Shown here: positions 1-6,932 of the stretch, in pieces
Numbering within the stretch: the first letter of the stretch is position 1
Layout: every line of letters begins with the position of its first letter
Source: Tessaracoccus flavescens
GTDB lineage: Bacteria; Actinomycetota; Actinomycetes; Propionibacteriales; Propionibacteriaceae
Direction: 5' to 3'
DNA length: 9,034 bases
Assembly: GCA_020741375.1 (NCBI GenBank)
Contig: DYZF01000038.1
Location: 1-9,034, forward strand
Program-made: the position numbers and the translations under genes
Notes under the pieces: generated by a model
The model's database searches: none
Told to the model about the DNA's origin: nothing
What the model saw: only the letters and a program-made list of their open reading frames with translations

Positions 1-1194
1 GTGGCCGGCATGGAGCGCTACTACCAGATCGCCCGTTGCTACCGCGACGAAGATTTCCGCGCCGACCGTCAGCCCGAGTTCACGCAGCTCGACATCGAGA
101 TGAGCTTCGTCGACCAGGACGACATCATCGAGCTGGGCGAAGCCTTGGTGAAGGAGATCTGGGCGCTCAAGGGCATCGAGCTCACCACGCCGTTCCCGCG
201 CCTCACGTACCTGGATTCGATGAACCGCTACGGCTCCGACAAGCCGGACCTGCGTTTCGACCTCGAGCTCACAGAATTGACCGACTACTTCAAGGACACG
301 CCCTTCCGCGTGTTCCAGGCCCCGTACGTCGGTGCCATCGTCATGCCCGGTGGCGGCTCGCAGCCCCGCCGCACGTTCGATGCCTGGCAGGAATGGGCCA
401 AGCAGCGCGGCGCCAAGGGCCTCGCCTACGTCACCCTCGATGAGAACGGTGAGCTGGGCGGTCCCGTCGCCAAGAACATCACCGACGCCGAGCGCGGGGC
501 CCTGGCGGAGGCCACCGGCGCCAAGCCCGGCGACTGCATCTTCTTCGCGGCTGGAGACAAGTCCGCGTCGCTGAACCTCCTCGGCGCTGCCCGCAACGAG
601 ATCGGTGAGCGCTGCGGCCTGATCGACGAGGAGGCATGGAGCTTCCTCTGGGTGGTCGACGCTCCGCTGTTCAAGCCCGCCTCCGAGGCCAAGGCTGAGG
701 GCGACGTCGCCATGGGTGAGGGCGCTTGGACCGCCGTCCACCACGCCTTCACCTCGCCGAAGCCTGAATGGATCGACACGTTCGACACGGATCCTGGCAA
801 CGCGTTGGCCTACGCCTACGACATCGTGTGCAACGGCAACGAGATCGGCGGTGGTTCCATCCGTATCCATCGCCGCGACGTACAGGAGCGCGTGTTCAAG
901 ATCATGGGCATCGGCGAAGAGGAAGCGCAGGAGAAGTTCGGCTTCCTGCTCGACGCCTTCCAGTACGGCGCCCCGCCGCACGGCGGCATCGCGTTCGGCT
1001 GGGACCGCATCGTGGCCCTGCTCAGCAAGGCCGAATCGATCCGTGACGTCATCGCCTTCCCGAAGTCGGGCGGCGGGTACGACCCGCTGACCCAGGCACC
1101 CGCCCCGATCACGCCGCAGCAGCGCAAGGAAGCCGGGGTGGACTTCAAGCCGGAACCGAAGAAGGACGAGGCCCCGGCACAGGCCGCCCAGTGA
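1..1194 (+). CDS. aspS: Aspartyl-tRNA synthetase, C-terminal portion (5' end cut by window edge)
   Basis: This enzyme charges tRNA-Asp with aspartate using ATP, in the cytoplasm. The frame is open from base 1, and the GTG there is an internal Val codon: the text [18 protein letters not shown] matches the interior of bacterial AspRS. The 397 visible codons compare with about 590 for bacterial AspRS, so roughly 200 residues are missing (the N-terminal anticodon-binding OB domain and class II motif 1). Motif 2 is present ([17 protein letters not shown], fragment residues about 15-31). The bacterial GAD-type insertion follows in the middle. Motif 3 is GGIAFGWDR (fragment residues 328-336, with the motif 3 arginine at 336). 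The protein ends in a Lys/Glu/Pro/Ala-rich tail. Because the OB domain is absent, the window cannot show whether the enzyme discriminates tRNA-Asp from tRNA-Asn. The TGA stop overlaps the GTG of the Nudix gene by four bases. Confidence 0.97.
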   Translation: MAGMERYYQIARCYRDEDFRADRQPEFTQLDIEMSFVDQDDIIELGEALVKEIWALKGIELTTPFPRLTYLDSMNRYGSDKPDLRFDLELTELTDYFKDTPFRVFQAPYVGAIVMPGGGSQPRRTFDAWQEWAKQRGAKGLAYVTLDENGELGGPVAKNITDAERGALAEATGAKPGDCIFFAAGDKSASLNLLGAARNEIGERCGLIDEEAWSFLWVVDAPLFKPASEAKAEGDVAMGEGAWTAVHHAFTSPKPEWIDTFDTDPGNALAYAYDIVCNGNEIGGGSIRIHRRDVQERVFKIMGIGEEEAQEKFGFLLDAFQYGAPPHGGIAFGWDRIVALLSKAESIRDVIAFPKSGGGYDPLTQAPAPITPQQRKEAGVDFKPEPKKDEAPAQAAQ

Positions 1195-1751
1195 CGTCAC
1201 CGTCGCCCCATCCCTTGGGCGAGGAGTGGGTTCCCGGTTCAGATGGGATCCCCTTCCGCCGCGGGGCAAGGGCGATGCTCATCGACGACGCAGGATCACT
1301 CCTGCTCGTCGAGGGGCACGACCCCGACGACATCACTCACCGTTGGTGGTTCACCGTCGGCGGAGGCATCGCGCCGGGGGAGGACCCTCGTGGGGCCGCA
1401 GTGCGGGAGGTGGCCGAGGAGACGGGCCTCGTCGTGACGGCTGCCGATCTCGTCGGCCCCGTCGCGTGGCGCCGAGCAACATTCCGCTTCGCGCAGCGCG
1501 TCGTGCGCCAGGACGAGGAATTCTTCGTCTGTCGCGTGCCCGGAGTGCGGCCCGATGTGGTCGACCACGGGTGGACCGAGGTGGAGCGCGAACTGCTCGA
1601 TCAGCACCGATGGTTCTCACCCGACGAGCTCGACGCGCTCCTGAACCAGGGCGACACCGTTTACCCGGAGGGCCTGAACCTCCTCCTGCGGCAGGTCCAC
1701 CCGGCCTGGGATGGCCAGGTGCGCACGCTCACCGAGCAGACGCCCGAATGA
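1191..1751 (+). CDS. Nudix hydrolase of unknown substrate
   Basis: This 186-residue protein is a Nudix (MutT-like) pyrophosphohydrolase, a cytoplasmic family that splits nucleoside diphosphates linked to another group. The Nudix box is complete at residues 58-80: G58, E64, then R72-E73-V-A-E76-E77-T-G79-L80, fitting G-x5-E-x7-R-E-U-x-E-E-x-G-U, so the metal site should work. The beta-strand text before it ([18 protein letters not shown]) and the WWFTVGGG approach to the box are typical. The GTG at 1191 overlaps the aspS stop as GTGA. No good ribosome-binding site stands at normal distance, so translation probably depends on ribosomes finishing aspS. Substrate cannot be read from the box: nucleotide sugars, ADP-ribose, oxidised dNTPs and dinucleoside polyphosphates are all open. 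Family membership is secure and function is not. Confidence 0.92.
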   Translation: MTSPSPHPLGEEWVPGSDGIPFRRGARAMLIDDAGSLLLVEGHDPDDITHRWWFTVGGGIAPGEDPRGAAVREVAEETGLVVTAADLVGPVAWRRATFRFAQRVVRQDEEFFVCRVPGVRPDVVDHGWTEVERELLDQHRWFSPDELDALLNQGDTVYPEGLNLLLRQVHPAWDGQVRTLTEQTPE

Positions 1752-1768
1752 CCACGAGATCGGCCGGA

Positions 1769-1774
1769 TAGAGT
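1769..1774 (+). promoter_or_regulatory. Candidate -10 hexamer for a leaderless rarA transcript
   Basis: TAGAGT fits the actinobacterial -10 pattern TANNNT. It lies in the 30-base gap between the Nudix gene and rarA, with seven bases between it and the GTG at 1782. That would place the transcript start at or next to the first base of the start codon. No Shine-Dalgarno-like purine run precedes the GTG, which agrees with leaderless translation. The -35 region is weak: ATGACC at 1748-1753 matches four of six consensus bases, with a short 15-base spacer. This is inferred from position and pattern only. Confidence 0.4.
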
Positions 1775-1781
1775 CGAGCAC

Positions 1782-3185
1782 GTGAGCTTCGACCTGTTCG
1801 GCAACCCAGATCCCACCCCGGCCGGCCACGGTGGGTCGCTGAGCGACGCCTCAAACCCGCAGGCGCCGCTGGCCGTTCGGCTCCGCCCACGATCGCTGGA
1901 CGAGATCGTGGGTCAGCAGCATCTTCTCGCCCCGGGCTCACCCCTGCGCCGGCTGGCCGAGGGCCAACCGATGTCCGTGTTCCTCTGGGGCCCACCCGGG
2001 GTGGGCAAGACGACGATCGCATCCGTGGTCAGCCAAGCCACCCAGCGCCGATTCGTCGAGCTCTCAGCCGTGACCGCTGGCGTCAAGGAGGTGCGCGCCG
2101 AACTCGAAGCGGCCCGCCGCGAACTGAACCGGGGGCAGGCCACCGTCTTGTTCGTCGACGAGGTGCACCGCTTCTCCAAGGCGCAGCAGGACGTGCTCTT
2201 GCCGGCGGTCGAGAACCGACTGGTCACGCTCATCGCCGCCACCACTGAGAATCCCTCGTTCTCGGTCATCTCGCCGCTCCTGTCCCGCTCCCTGCTTCTG
2301 CGCCTACAGCCGCTGACCGAGGCGGACCTCTCCGGTTTGCTCGATCGGGGGCTCACGGATGAGCGTGGAGTGCACACGTCCGGCGGCGGCAACTTCACGC
2401 TCTCCGACGACGCACGGACGATGATCCTGCGCCTTTCTGGCGGAGACGCGAGACGCGCGCTGACGCTGCTGGAGGAGTCCGCAGCTGCTGCGGACGCGAT
2501 GGGTGAGGACACCATCGGTCAGGCTGCCGTGGAGTCGTCGGCCGACCGCGCCGCCGTTCGCTACGACAAGGACGGCGATCAGCACTACGACATCATCAGC
2601 GCGTTCATCAAGTCCATCCGCGGCTCCGACGTGGACGCGGCACTGCATTACCTGGCGCGGATGCTGGAAGCAGGGGAGGACCCACGGTTCATCGCCCGTC
2701 GGCTGATGATCTCCGCATCTGAGGACATCGGCTTAGCCGCCGGCGGGGTGCTGCAAACCTGCGTGGCGGCCGCCCAAGCGGTCCAACTCCTCGGCATGCC
2801 CGAGGCCAGGATTACCTTGGCCCACGCGACGGTGGCCGCCGCCACCGCACCAAAGTCAAACGCCGCCTATGTGGCGTTGGACGAAGCCATCGCTGACGTG
2901 CGGTCCGGAAAGGGCGGAATCGTGCCGCCGCACTTACGCGACGCGCACTACGCGGGCGCCGAGAAGCTCGGCCATGGCCAGGGCTACAAGTACCCCCACG
3001 ATTTCGATCACGGCGTCGTCGAACAGCGCTACTTGCCGGACGACCTCGTCGGCACGCACTACTACCGTCCCACCACGCACGGTCAGGAATCCGCGATCGC
3101 CGAGCGAGTTGAGCTCCTCAGGCAACTCGTCAACCCCACGCCGTCGGCTAGAGTTACACCGCCACTGCCGTCAAAGGAGGCATAA
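1782..3185 (+). CDS. rarA: Replication-associated recombination protein A (RarA/MgsA AAA+ ATPase)
   Basis: RarA is a conserved AAA+ ATPase related to clamp-loader subunits and to yeast Mgs1 and human WRNIP1. It acts at stalled replication forks and on single-stranded DNA ends. The 467-residue length is normal. Visible motifs in order: [16 protein letters not shown] (30-45), Walker A GPPGVGKT (70-77), Walker B with LFVDEVHRF (123-131, D126-E127), sensor I TTEN (154-157), putative arginine finger R169 in LLSRS, and sensor II GDARRAL (221-227, R224). The C-terminal RarA-specific part includes [16 protein letters not shown] and the run from [13 protein letters not shown] to [11 protein letters not shown] 1782 is chosen because it gives the family N-terminus ([10 protein letters not shown]). 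No ribosome-binding site precedes it. The gene uses at least two TTA and one CTA leucine codons, unlike alaS. Its last codons contain the ribosome-binding site of the next gene. Confidence 0.97.
   Translation: MSFDLFGNPDPTPAGHGGSLSDASNPQAPLAVRLRPRSLDEIVGQQHLLAPGSPLRRLAEGQPMSVFLWGPPGVGKTTIASVVSQATQRRFVELSAVTAGVKEVRAELEAARRELNRGQATVLFVDEVHRFSKAQQDVLLPAVENRLVTLIAATTENPSFSVISPLLSRSLLLRLQPLTEADLSGLLDRGLTDERGVHTSGGGNFTLSDDARTMILRLSGGDARRALTLLEESAAAADAMGEDTIGQAAVESSADRAAVRYDKDGDQHYDIISAFIKSIRGSDVDAALHYLARMLEAGEDPRFIARRLMISASEDIGLAAGGVLQTCVAAAQAVQLLGMPEARITLAHATVAAATAPKSNAAYVALDEAIADVRSGKGGIVPPHLRDAHYAGAEKLGHGQGYKYPHDFDHGVVEQRYLPDDLVGTHYYRPTTHGQESAIAERVELLRQLVNPTPSARVTPPLPSKEA
3173..3180 (+). promoter_or_regulatory. 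Strong Shine-Dalgarno site for the DUF948 gene, inside the end of rarA
   Basis: AAAGGAGG is a full complement to the 16S rRNA 3' end. It lies eight bases before the ATG at 3189 and within the last codons of rarA, whose stop is TAA at 3183-3185. It settles the start of the downstream gene and is one of the two best ribosome-binding sites in the window. Confidence 0.85.
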
Positions 3186-3188
3186 CCC

Positions 3189-3563
3189 ATGAGTGCTGGA
3201 GAAATCGCCGGCTTGATCGCCGCTATCGCGGCCTGCGTCTTCGTGGCGCTCGCAGCCGTTCCGTTGCTGAAGTTGGGCAAAGTGCTGGACGAACTGCGGC
3301 TGACAGTCCGCGACGTCGGCCACAACTCGGTGCCGATCCTGCAGGAGTTGAAGGGCACCGTCACGGCCACCAACGACGAGCTGGCCAAGCTGAGCCTCGT
3401 CACCGACGACGTTAGCAAGGTGTCCGGCCACGCCACCGTCGTGAGCGAGAACGCCGCGCAGATGTCGACGCTGTTCTCCGCCACCTTGGGTGGCCCGCTC
3501 GTCAAGACCGCCGCGTTCAGCTACGGCGTGCGCAAGGCTTTCAAGGGACGGAAGAAGAAGTGA
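3189..3563 (+). CDS. DUF948-type single-pass membrane protein
   Basis: This 124-residue protein has unknown function. It looks like a DUF948 protein, a family of small membrane-anchored proteins common in Gram-positive bacteria. One hydrophobic segment spans about residues 6-27, followed by lysines (PLLKLGK), so the positive-inside rule predicts a cytoplasmic C-terminus. Residues about 31-105 are mostly polar and should form helices (LGKVLDELRLTVRDVG and beyond). The end is strongly basic (RKAFKGRKKK, 115-124), suited to contact with phospholipid heads, nucleic acid or an acidic partner. It starts three bases after the rarA stop behind a perfect ribosome-binding site, and its stop overlaps the next gene as GTGA. 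I recognise the family from memory of similar proteins between rarA and alaS in actinobacteria; there is no catalytic motif. Confidence 0.85.
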   Translation: MSAGEIAGLIAAIAACVFVALAAVPLLKLGKVLDELRLTVRDVGHNSVPILQELKGTVTATNDELAKLSLVTDDVSKVSGHATVVSENAAQMSTLFSATLGGPLVKTAAFSYGVRKAFKGRKKK

Positions 3564-3793
3564 AGGGCCTCTTCTGGATGATGGTGGGCGCGGGCCTGAC
3601 CATCTTCGTCATCCTGCGGGGCCGCGAGATCATGCACCGGTTCACGCCCAAGGGCGTTCAAGAGCAGGTCTCGGAGAAGGGGCACCAAGCCGCCGCCACC
3701 TTCGGCGACTTCATGGGCACCTTCCGGGCCGCCATGGACGAGCGCGAAGCCGAACTGCGTCGCGAGCTCAACATCCCCGCCGCATCTCACTGA
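3560..3793 (+). CDS. Small membrane protein, DUF6167-like
   Basis: This 77-residue protein has unknown function. It has a short N-terminal hydrophobic segment at about residues 4-19 (LFWMMVGAGLTIFVIL), then a basic stretch (RGREIMHR) predicting a cytoplasmic C-terminus. The rest is amphipathic helix, with FGDFMGTFRAAMDEREAELRRELN at the end. The GTG start shares four bases with the stop of the DUF948 gene, and only a weak GGA lies upstream, so translation is probably coupled. This coupling and the same predicted topology suggest that the two proteins work together at the membrane. Small proteins of this kind occupy the same position before alaS in other actinobacteria and carry the DUF6167 label as I remember it. 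The gene is well supported by its setting; the family label is less certain. Confidence 0.8.
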   Translation: MKGLFWMMVGAGLTIFVILRGREIMHRFTPKGVQEQVSEKGHQAAATFGDFMGTFRAAMDEREAELRRELNIPAASH

Positions 3794-3814
3794 TCACCCC
3801 TCAACCCATCACCT

Positions 3815-3818
3815 AAGG
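3815..3818 (+). promoter_or_regulatory. Ribosome-binding site of alaS
   Basis: AAGG (within CTAAGGC) ends eight bases before the ATG at 3827. It lies in the 33-base gap after the small membrane gene and supports that start. I see no hairpin, T-box-like element or promoter in this gap. Confidence 0.6.
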
Positions 3819-3826
3819 CAACACCC

Positions 3827-6478
3827 ATGAAGACCTCCGACATTCGGAGCCGTTACGTCGACTTCTTCGCTCGCCACGACCACACCGTCGTGCCCAGCGC
3901 CTCGCTGCTGTACAACGATCCGACGCTGCTTTTCGTCAACGCCGGCATGGTGCCGTTCAAGCCCTACTTCCTCGGCGACGAACCGGCCCCGTACAAGCGA
4001 GCCGTGTCGTCGCAGAAGTGCGTGCGCACGCTCGACATCGAAGAGGTCGGCAAGACCACGCGTCACGGCACGTTCTTCCAGATGCTCGGCAACTTCGCCT
4101 TCGGTGATTACTTCAAGGAAGGCGCCATCAGCTACGCCTGGGATCTCGTCACGGGCAGCGAAGCCGACGGCGGATGGGGTTTTGACGGCGACAAGGTGTG
4201 GGTCACCGCCCTTCATGGCGACCAAGAGACCATCGACCTGTGGCAGAAGGTTGGCATCCCGCGCGAACGAATCCAGGAGCGTGGGCTGAAGGACAACTAC
4301 TGGCACATGGGCGTCCCCGGGCCCGGCGGCCCCTGCTCTGAGATCTACATCGATCGTGGCCCCGAATTCGGCGCTGATGGCGGACCGGAGGCCGACGAGG
4401 ATCGCTTCCTCGAGATCTGGAACCTGGTGTTCCAGCAGGAGGAGCTCTCTGCCGTCCGCGCGAAGGACGATTTCGACGTGCTGCGCCCCCTTCCCGCGAA
4501 GAACATCGACACCGGCTCGGGCCTCGAACGCGTCGCGCTGCTGAAGCAGGGCGTCGCCAACATGTACGAAATCGACGAGGTGTTCCCCGTCATCGCGAAG
4601 GCGTCGGAGCTCTCTGGCCGCAAGTACGGCGCCGATGCGCAGGACGACATCCGGTTCCGCGTGGTGGCGGACCACGTACGTTCGTCGCTCATGCTGATGA
4701 CCGACGGCGTCTCGCCCGGCAACGAGGCACGCGGCTATGTGCTGCGCCGCCTGCTGCGCCGCGTCATCCGCGCCATGCGCCTGCTCGGCGTCGGTGATCC
4801 GGTGCTCGGCGAACTCCTGCCCGTTTCCCGCGATCTGATGCGCGTGTCCTACCCGGAGATCGACGACCAGTGGGCGCGCGTCAGCGAGGCCGCCGCCGCG
4901 GAGGAAGAGACCTTCCGGCGCACGCTGCAGTCCGGCACGGTGATGTTCGACACCGCCGTCGCCCAGGCCCGCAGCACCAGCCAGACCGCCTTGCCCGCCG
5001 ACCAGGCGTTCAAGATGCACGACACGTACGGCTTCCCGATCGATCTGACGATGGAGATGGCGGCCGAGCAGGGTCTGTCCGTCGACCGCGCGAAGTTCGA
5101 CGAGCTCATGAAGGAGCAGAAGGACCGCGCCCGCGCGGACGCCAAGGCGAAGAAGGGCGGCGCGGCCAACACCGAGGTGTACCGAGAGCTCCGCGAGGCC
5201 GGCGAGGTGCCGTTCCTCGGCTACACGGACCTCACGGTCGCCACGAAGGTGCGCGGCATCGTCGCCAACGGCTCGACGGCCGACCGCGCCCTCGACGGCT
5301 CCACCGTCGAGATCGTGCTCGAGGAGACCCCGTTCTACGCGGAGTCCGGCGGCCAGGACGCCGACCGCGGCCAGATCGTCGGCGACGGTTTCACGCTCGA
5401 CGTGATCGACGTGCAGCGCCCGGTGCCCGGCTTGGTGGTCCACCGAGTTGAGGTGTTCGGCGAGCTGCCGCTCGGCGCCACCGTCGACGCGCGCGTCGAC
5501 GCCGCAGCACGCCATGGCTCCTGCCAGGCGCACACCGCGACGCACATCGTGCACGCGGCCCTGCGCGAGCTCGTCGGCTCCACTGCCACGCAGGCCGGCT
5601 CGTACAACAAGCCCGGCTACATGCGCTTCGACTTCTCCTCTACGCAGGGGCTGTCGGATCAGTTGAAGGCGGAGGTTGAGGCGAAGGCCAACGAGGCCAT
5701 CGCTGCCAATTTCTTCGTCTCCGCCACGGAGATGCCCCTCGAGGAGGCCAAGGCTCTTGGCGCCATGGCGATGTTCGGCGAGAAGTATCCGCCGATCGTG
5801 CGCATGGTGGAGCTGGCCGGCCCGTGGTCGCGCGAGTTGTGCGGCGGCACGCACGTCGCCAGCACCGCCGAGATCGGTGTGCTCAACCTGCTGAGCGAGT
5901 CGTCGATCGGCTCCGGCGTTCGACGGGTCGAGGCGCTCGTCTCCACGGATGCTTTCGCCAAGTTCGCCGCCGAGCGCGCTCTGGTCAACCAGCTCACCGA
6001 CTCGCTGCGCGTGCAGCCGGATCAGTTGGTGGGACGCATCGAGCGGCTCGTGGCTCAGCTCAAGGACGCCGAGAAGCAGATCGCTCAGCTCAACGCCGAG
6101 AAGCTGCTCGCGGGTGCGTCCGCCATGGTGTCCAAGGCGGTCGATGTCAACGGCGTGAAGCTGCTGGCGCTCGAGGTTCCCGGTGTGGCTGGTGGGGATC
6201 TGCGTACCCTCGCAACGGATCTGCGCGAGCGTCTTGGCCACGATCCTGCCGTCGTGGCGCTGATCGGTGGTGCCGACAAGCCGGCGGCCGTCGTCGCCAC
6301 GAACGAGGCGGCTCGAGGCCTGGGCTTGGGCGCCGGCCGTCTGATCGGCGTTGCCTGCGCTGCCCTCGGTGGCAAGGGCGGGGGTAAGGACGACCTCGCA
6401 CAGGGCGGTGGCACCGACGCGACGCAGGCCGGCAAGGCGCTGGCCGACGTGCGGGCGGCCGTGGAATCGCGTGCCTGA
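3827..6478 (+). CDS. alaS: Alanyl-tRNA synthetase
   Basis: AlaRS charges tRNA-Ala, recognising mainly the G3:U70 acceptor pair, and removes mischarged Ser and Gly. At 883 residues it is full length (E. coli 876). The N-terminal class II core has motif 2 RHGTFFQMLGNFAFGDYFKE starting at R79 and motif 3 DTGSGLERV (228-236). The editing domain carries the zinc site HTATH (H569, H573) and CGGTH (C672, H676), all four ligands intact. A linker helix (about 720-760, LVGRIERLVAQLKDAEKQIA) leads to the C-Ala domain ending in GGGKDDLAQGGG. The ATG is supported by AAGG eight bases upstream and the family N-terminus (MKTSDIRSRYVDFF). No TTA, CTA or TCA codon occurs in the frame, which suits high expression. 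The stop overlaps ruvX by eight bases. Confidence 0.99.
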   Translation: MKTSDIRSRYVDFFARHDHTVVPSASLLYNDPTLLFVNAGMVPFKPYFLGDEPAPYKRAVSSQKCVRTLDIEEVGKTTRHGTFFQMLGNFAFGDYFKEGAISYAWDLVTGSEADGGWGFDGDKVWVTALHGDQETIDLWQKVGIPRERIQERGLKDNYWHMGVPGPGGPCSEIYIDRGPEFGADGGPEADEDRFLEIWNLVFQQEELSAVRAKDDFDVLRPLPAKNIDTGSGLERVALLKQGVANMYEIDEVFPVIAKASELSGRKYGADAQDDIRFRVVADHVRSSLMLMTDGVSPGNEARGYVLRRLLRRVIRAMRLLGVGDPVLGELLPVSRDLMRVSYPEIDDQWARVSEAAAAEEETFRRTLQSGTVMFDTAVAQARSTSQTALPADQAFKMHDTYGFPIDLTMEMAAEQGLSVDRAKFDELMKEQKDRARADAKAKKGGAANTEVYRELREAGEVPFLGYTDLTVATKVRGIVANGSTADRALDGSTVEIVLEETPFYAESGGQDADRGQIVGDGFTLDVIDVQRPVPGLVVHRVEVFGELPLGATVDARVDAAARHGSCQAHTATHIVHAALRELVGSTATQAGSYNKPGYMRFDFSSTQGLSDQLKAEVEAKANEAIAANFFVSATEMPLEEAKALGAMAMFGEKYPPIVRMVELAGPWSRELCGGTHVASTAEIGVLNLLSESSIGSGVRRVEALVSTDAFAKFAAERALVNQLTDSLRVQPDQLVGRIERLVAQLKDAEKQIAQLNAEKLLAGASAMVSKAVDVNGVKLLALEVPGVAGGDLRTLATDLRERLGHDPAVVALIGGADKPAAVVATNEAARGLGLGAGRLIGVACAALGGKGGGKDDLAQGGGTDATQAGKALADVRAAVESRA

Positions 6479-6932
6479 CGGCACTCGGCTCGGGCTCGAC
6501 TGGGGGAAGGCCCGGATCGGAGTTGCAGCCGCTAACGCCGGGACCACGTTCGCGTACCCGGTGGAGACGGTTACGGCCGGCCCTGACGAGTTGCAGCGCC
6601 TCGTGTCGATCGTGCGCGAGTTCGAGCCCGGCGTCATTTACGTCGGCTTGCCCCTCACGTTGAAGGGGGAGCGGTCCTTCGCCGCGGAGTTCGTCTTGGG
6701 GAAGGCGGCCGCGTTGGCGGCGGTCGTGGCTCCGGTCCACGTACGCTTGGTCGACGAGCGGATGAGTACCGCTTCGGCATCGCGTAGCCTTGGCAGCGCG
6801 GGACGCCGGGCCAAGCAGCAACGATCGGTCATCGATCAAGCCGCGGCCGTGGAGATCTTGCAGCGGGCCATCGACGCGGAGGAGCGCGACGGCGAACCAG
6901 TCGGGGAGCCCGCACCGAAGGAGGAACTGTGA
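6471..6932 (+). CDS. ruvX: RuvX/YqgF-family RNase H-fold nuclease (Holliday junction resolvase-like)
   Basis: YqgF/RuvX proteins have an RNase H-like fold. They have been linked both to Holliday-junction cleavage and to processing of the 5' end of pre-16S rRNA, so the true role varies by species. The 153-residue length is typical. Key elements are present: LGLDWGKARIGVA with the first catalytic Asp, VGLPLTLKGE, LVDERMST, and a last acidic site in SVIDQAAAVEILQ. The frame extends upstream to 6351, but the GTG at 6471 is chosen because it gives the family N-terminus (MPDGTRLGLD) and overlaps the alaS stop by only eight bases. The upstream ribosome-binding site is weak, suggesting coupling to alaS. 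The acidic, proline-containing tail (ERDGEPVGEPAPKEEL) is probably disordered. The adjacency alaS-ruvX-mltG is widespread in actinobacteria. Confidence 0.94.
   Translation: MPDGTRLGLDWGKARIGVAAANAGTTFAYPVETVTAGPDELQRLVSIVREFEPGVIYVGLPLTLKGERSFAAEFVLGKAAALAAVVAPVHVRLVDERMSTASASRSLGSAGRRAKQQRSVIDQAAAVEILQRAIDAEERDGEPVGEPAPKEEL
6917..6924 (+). promoter_or_regulatory. Strong Shine-Dalgarno site for mltG, inside the end of ruvX
   Basis: GAAGGAGG lies in the last codons of ruvX, four bases before the GTG at 6929. The spacing is tighter than usual, but no other in-frame start lies near enough to use the site. MltG may therefore be translated independently as well as by coupling. Confidence 0.7.

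Noticed and set aside
1..3. GTG at base 1 as the true start of a 397-residue protein
   Set aside because: The text from base 1 corresponds to the middle of AspRS, just before motif 2, so the gene enters from the left edge and GTG encodes an internal Val.
3794..3826. Terminator or regulatory leader in the gap before alaS
   Set aside because: The 33 bases hold only a ribosome-binding site. There is no inverted repeat, T-run or -10-like hexamer that I can support.
6351..6470. A longer ruvX starting at 6351 (193 residues)
   Set aside because: The added 40 residues are alaS read in another frame (Arg/Pro-rich). The YqgF family begins just before the LGLD motif, which GTG 6471 provides.
3809..6637. 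A 942-codon open frame on the minus strand opposite alaS
   Set aside because: Its codon boundaries coincide exactly with those of alaS, so it stays open because alaS lacks TTA, CTA and TCA codons. The translated text is low-complexity His/Arg/Leu/Gly/Glu with no recognisable domain. AlaS itself has every family motif.
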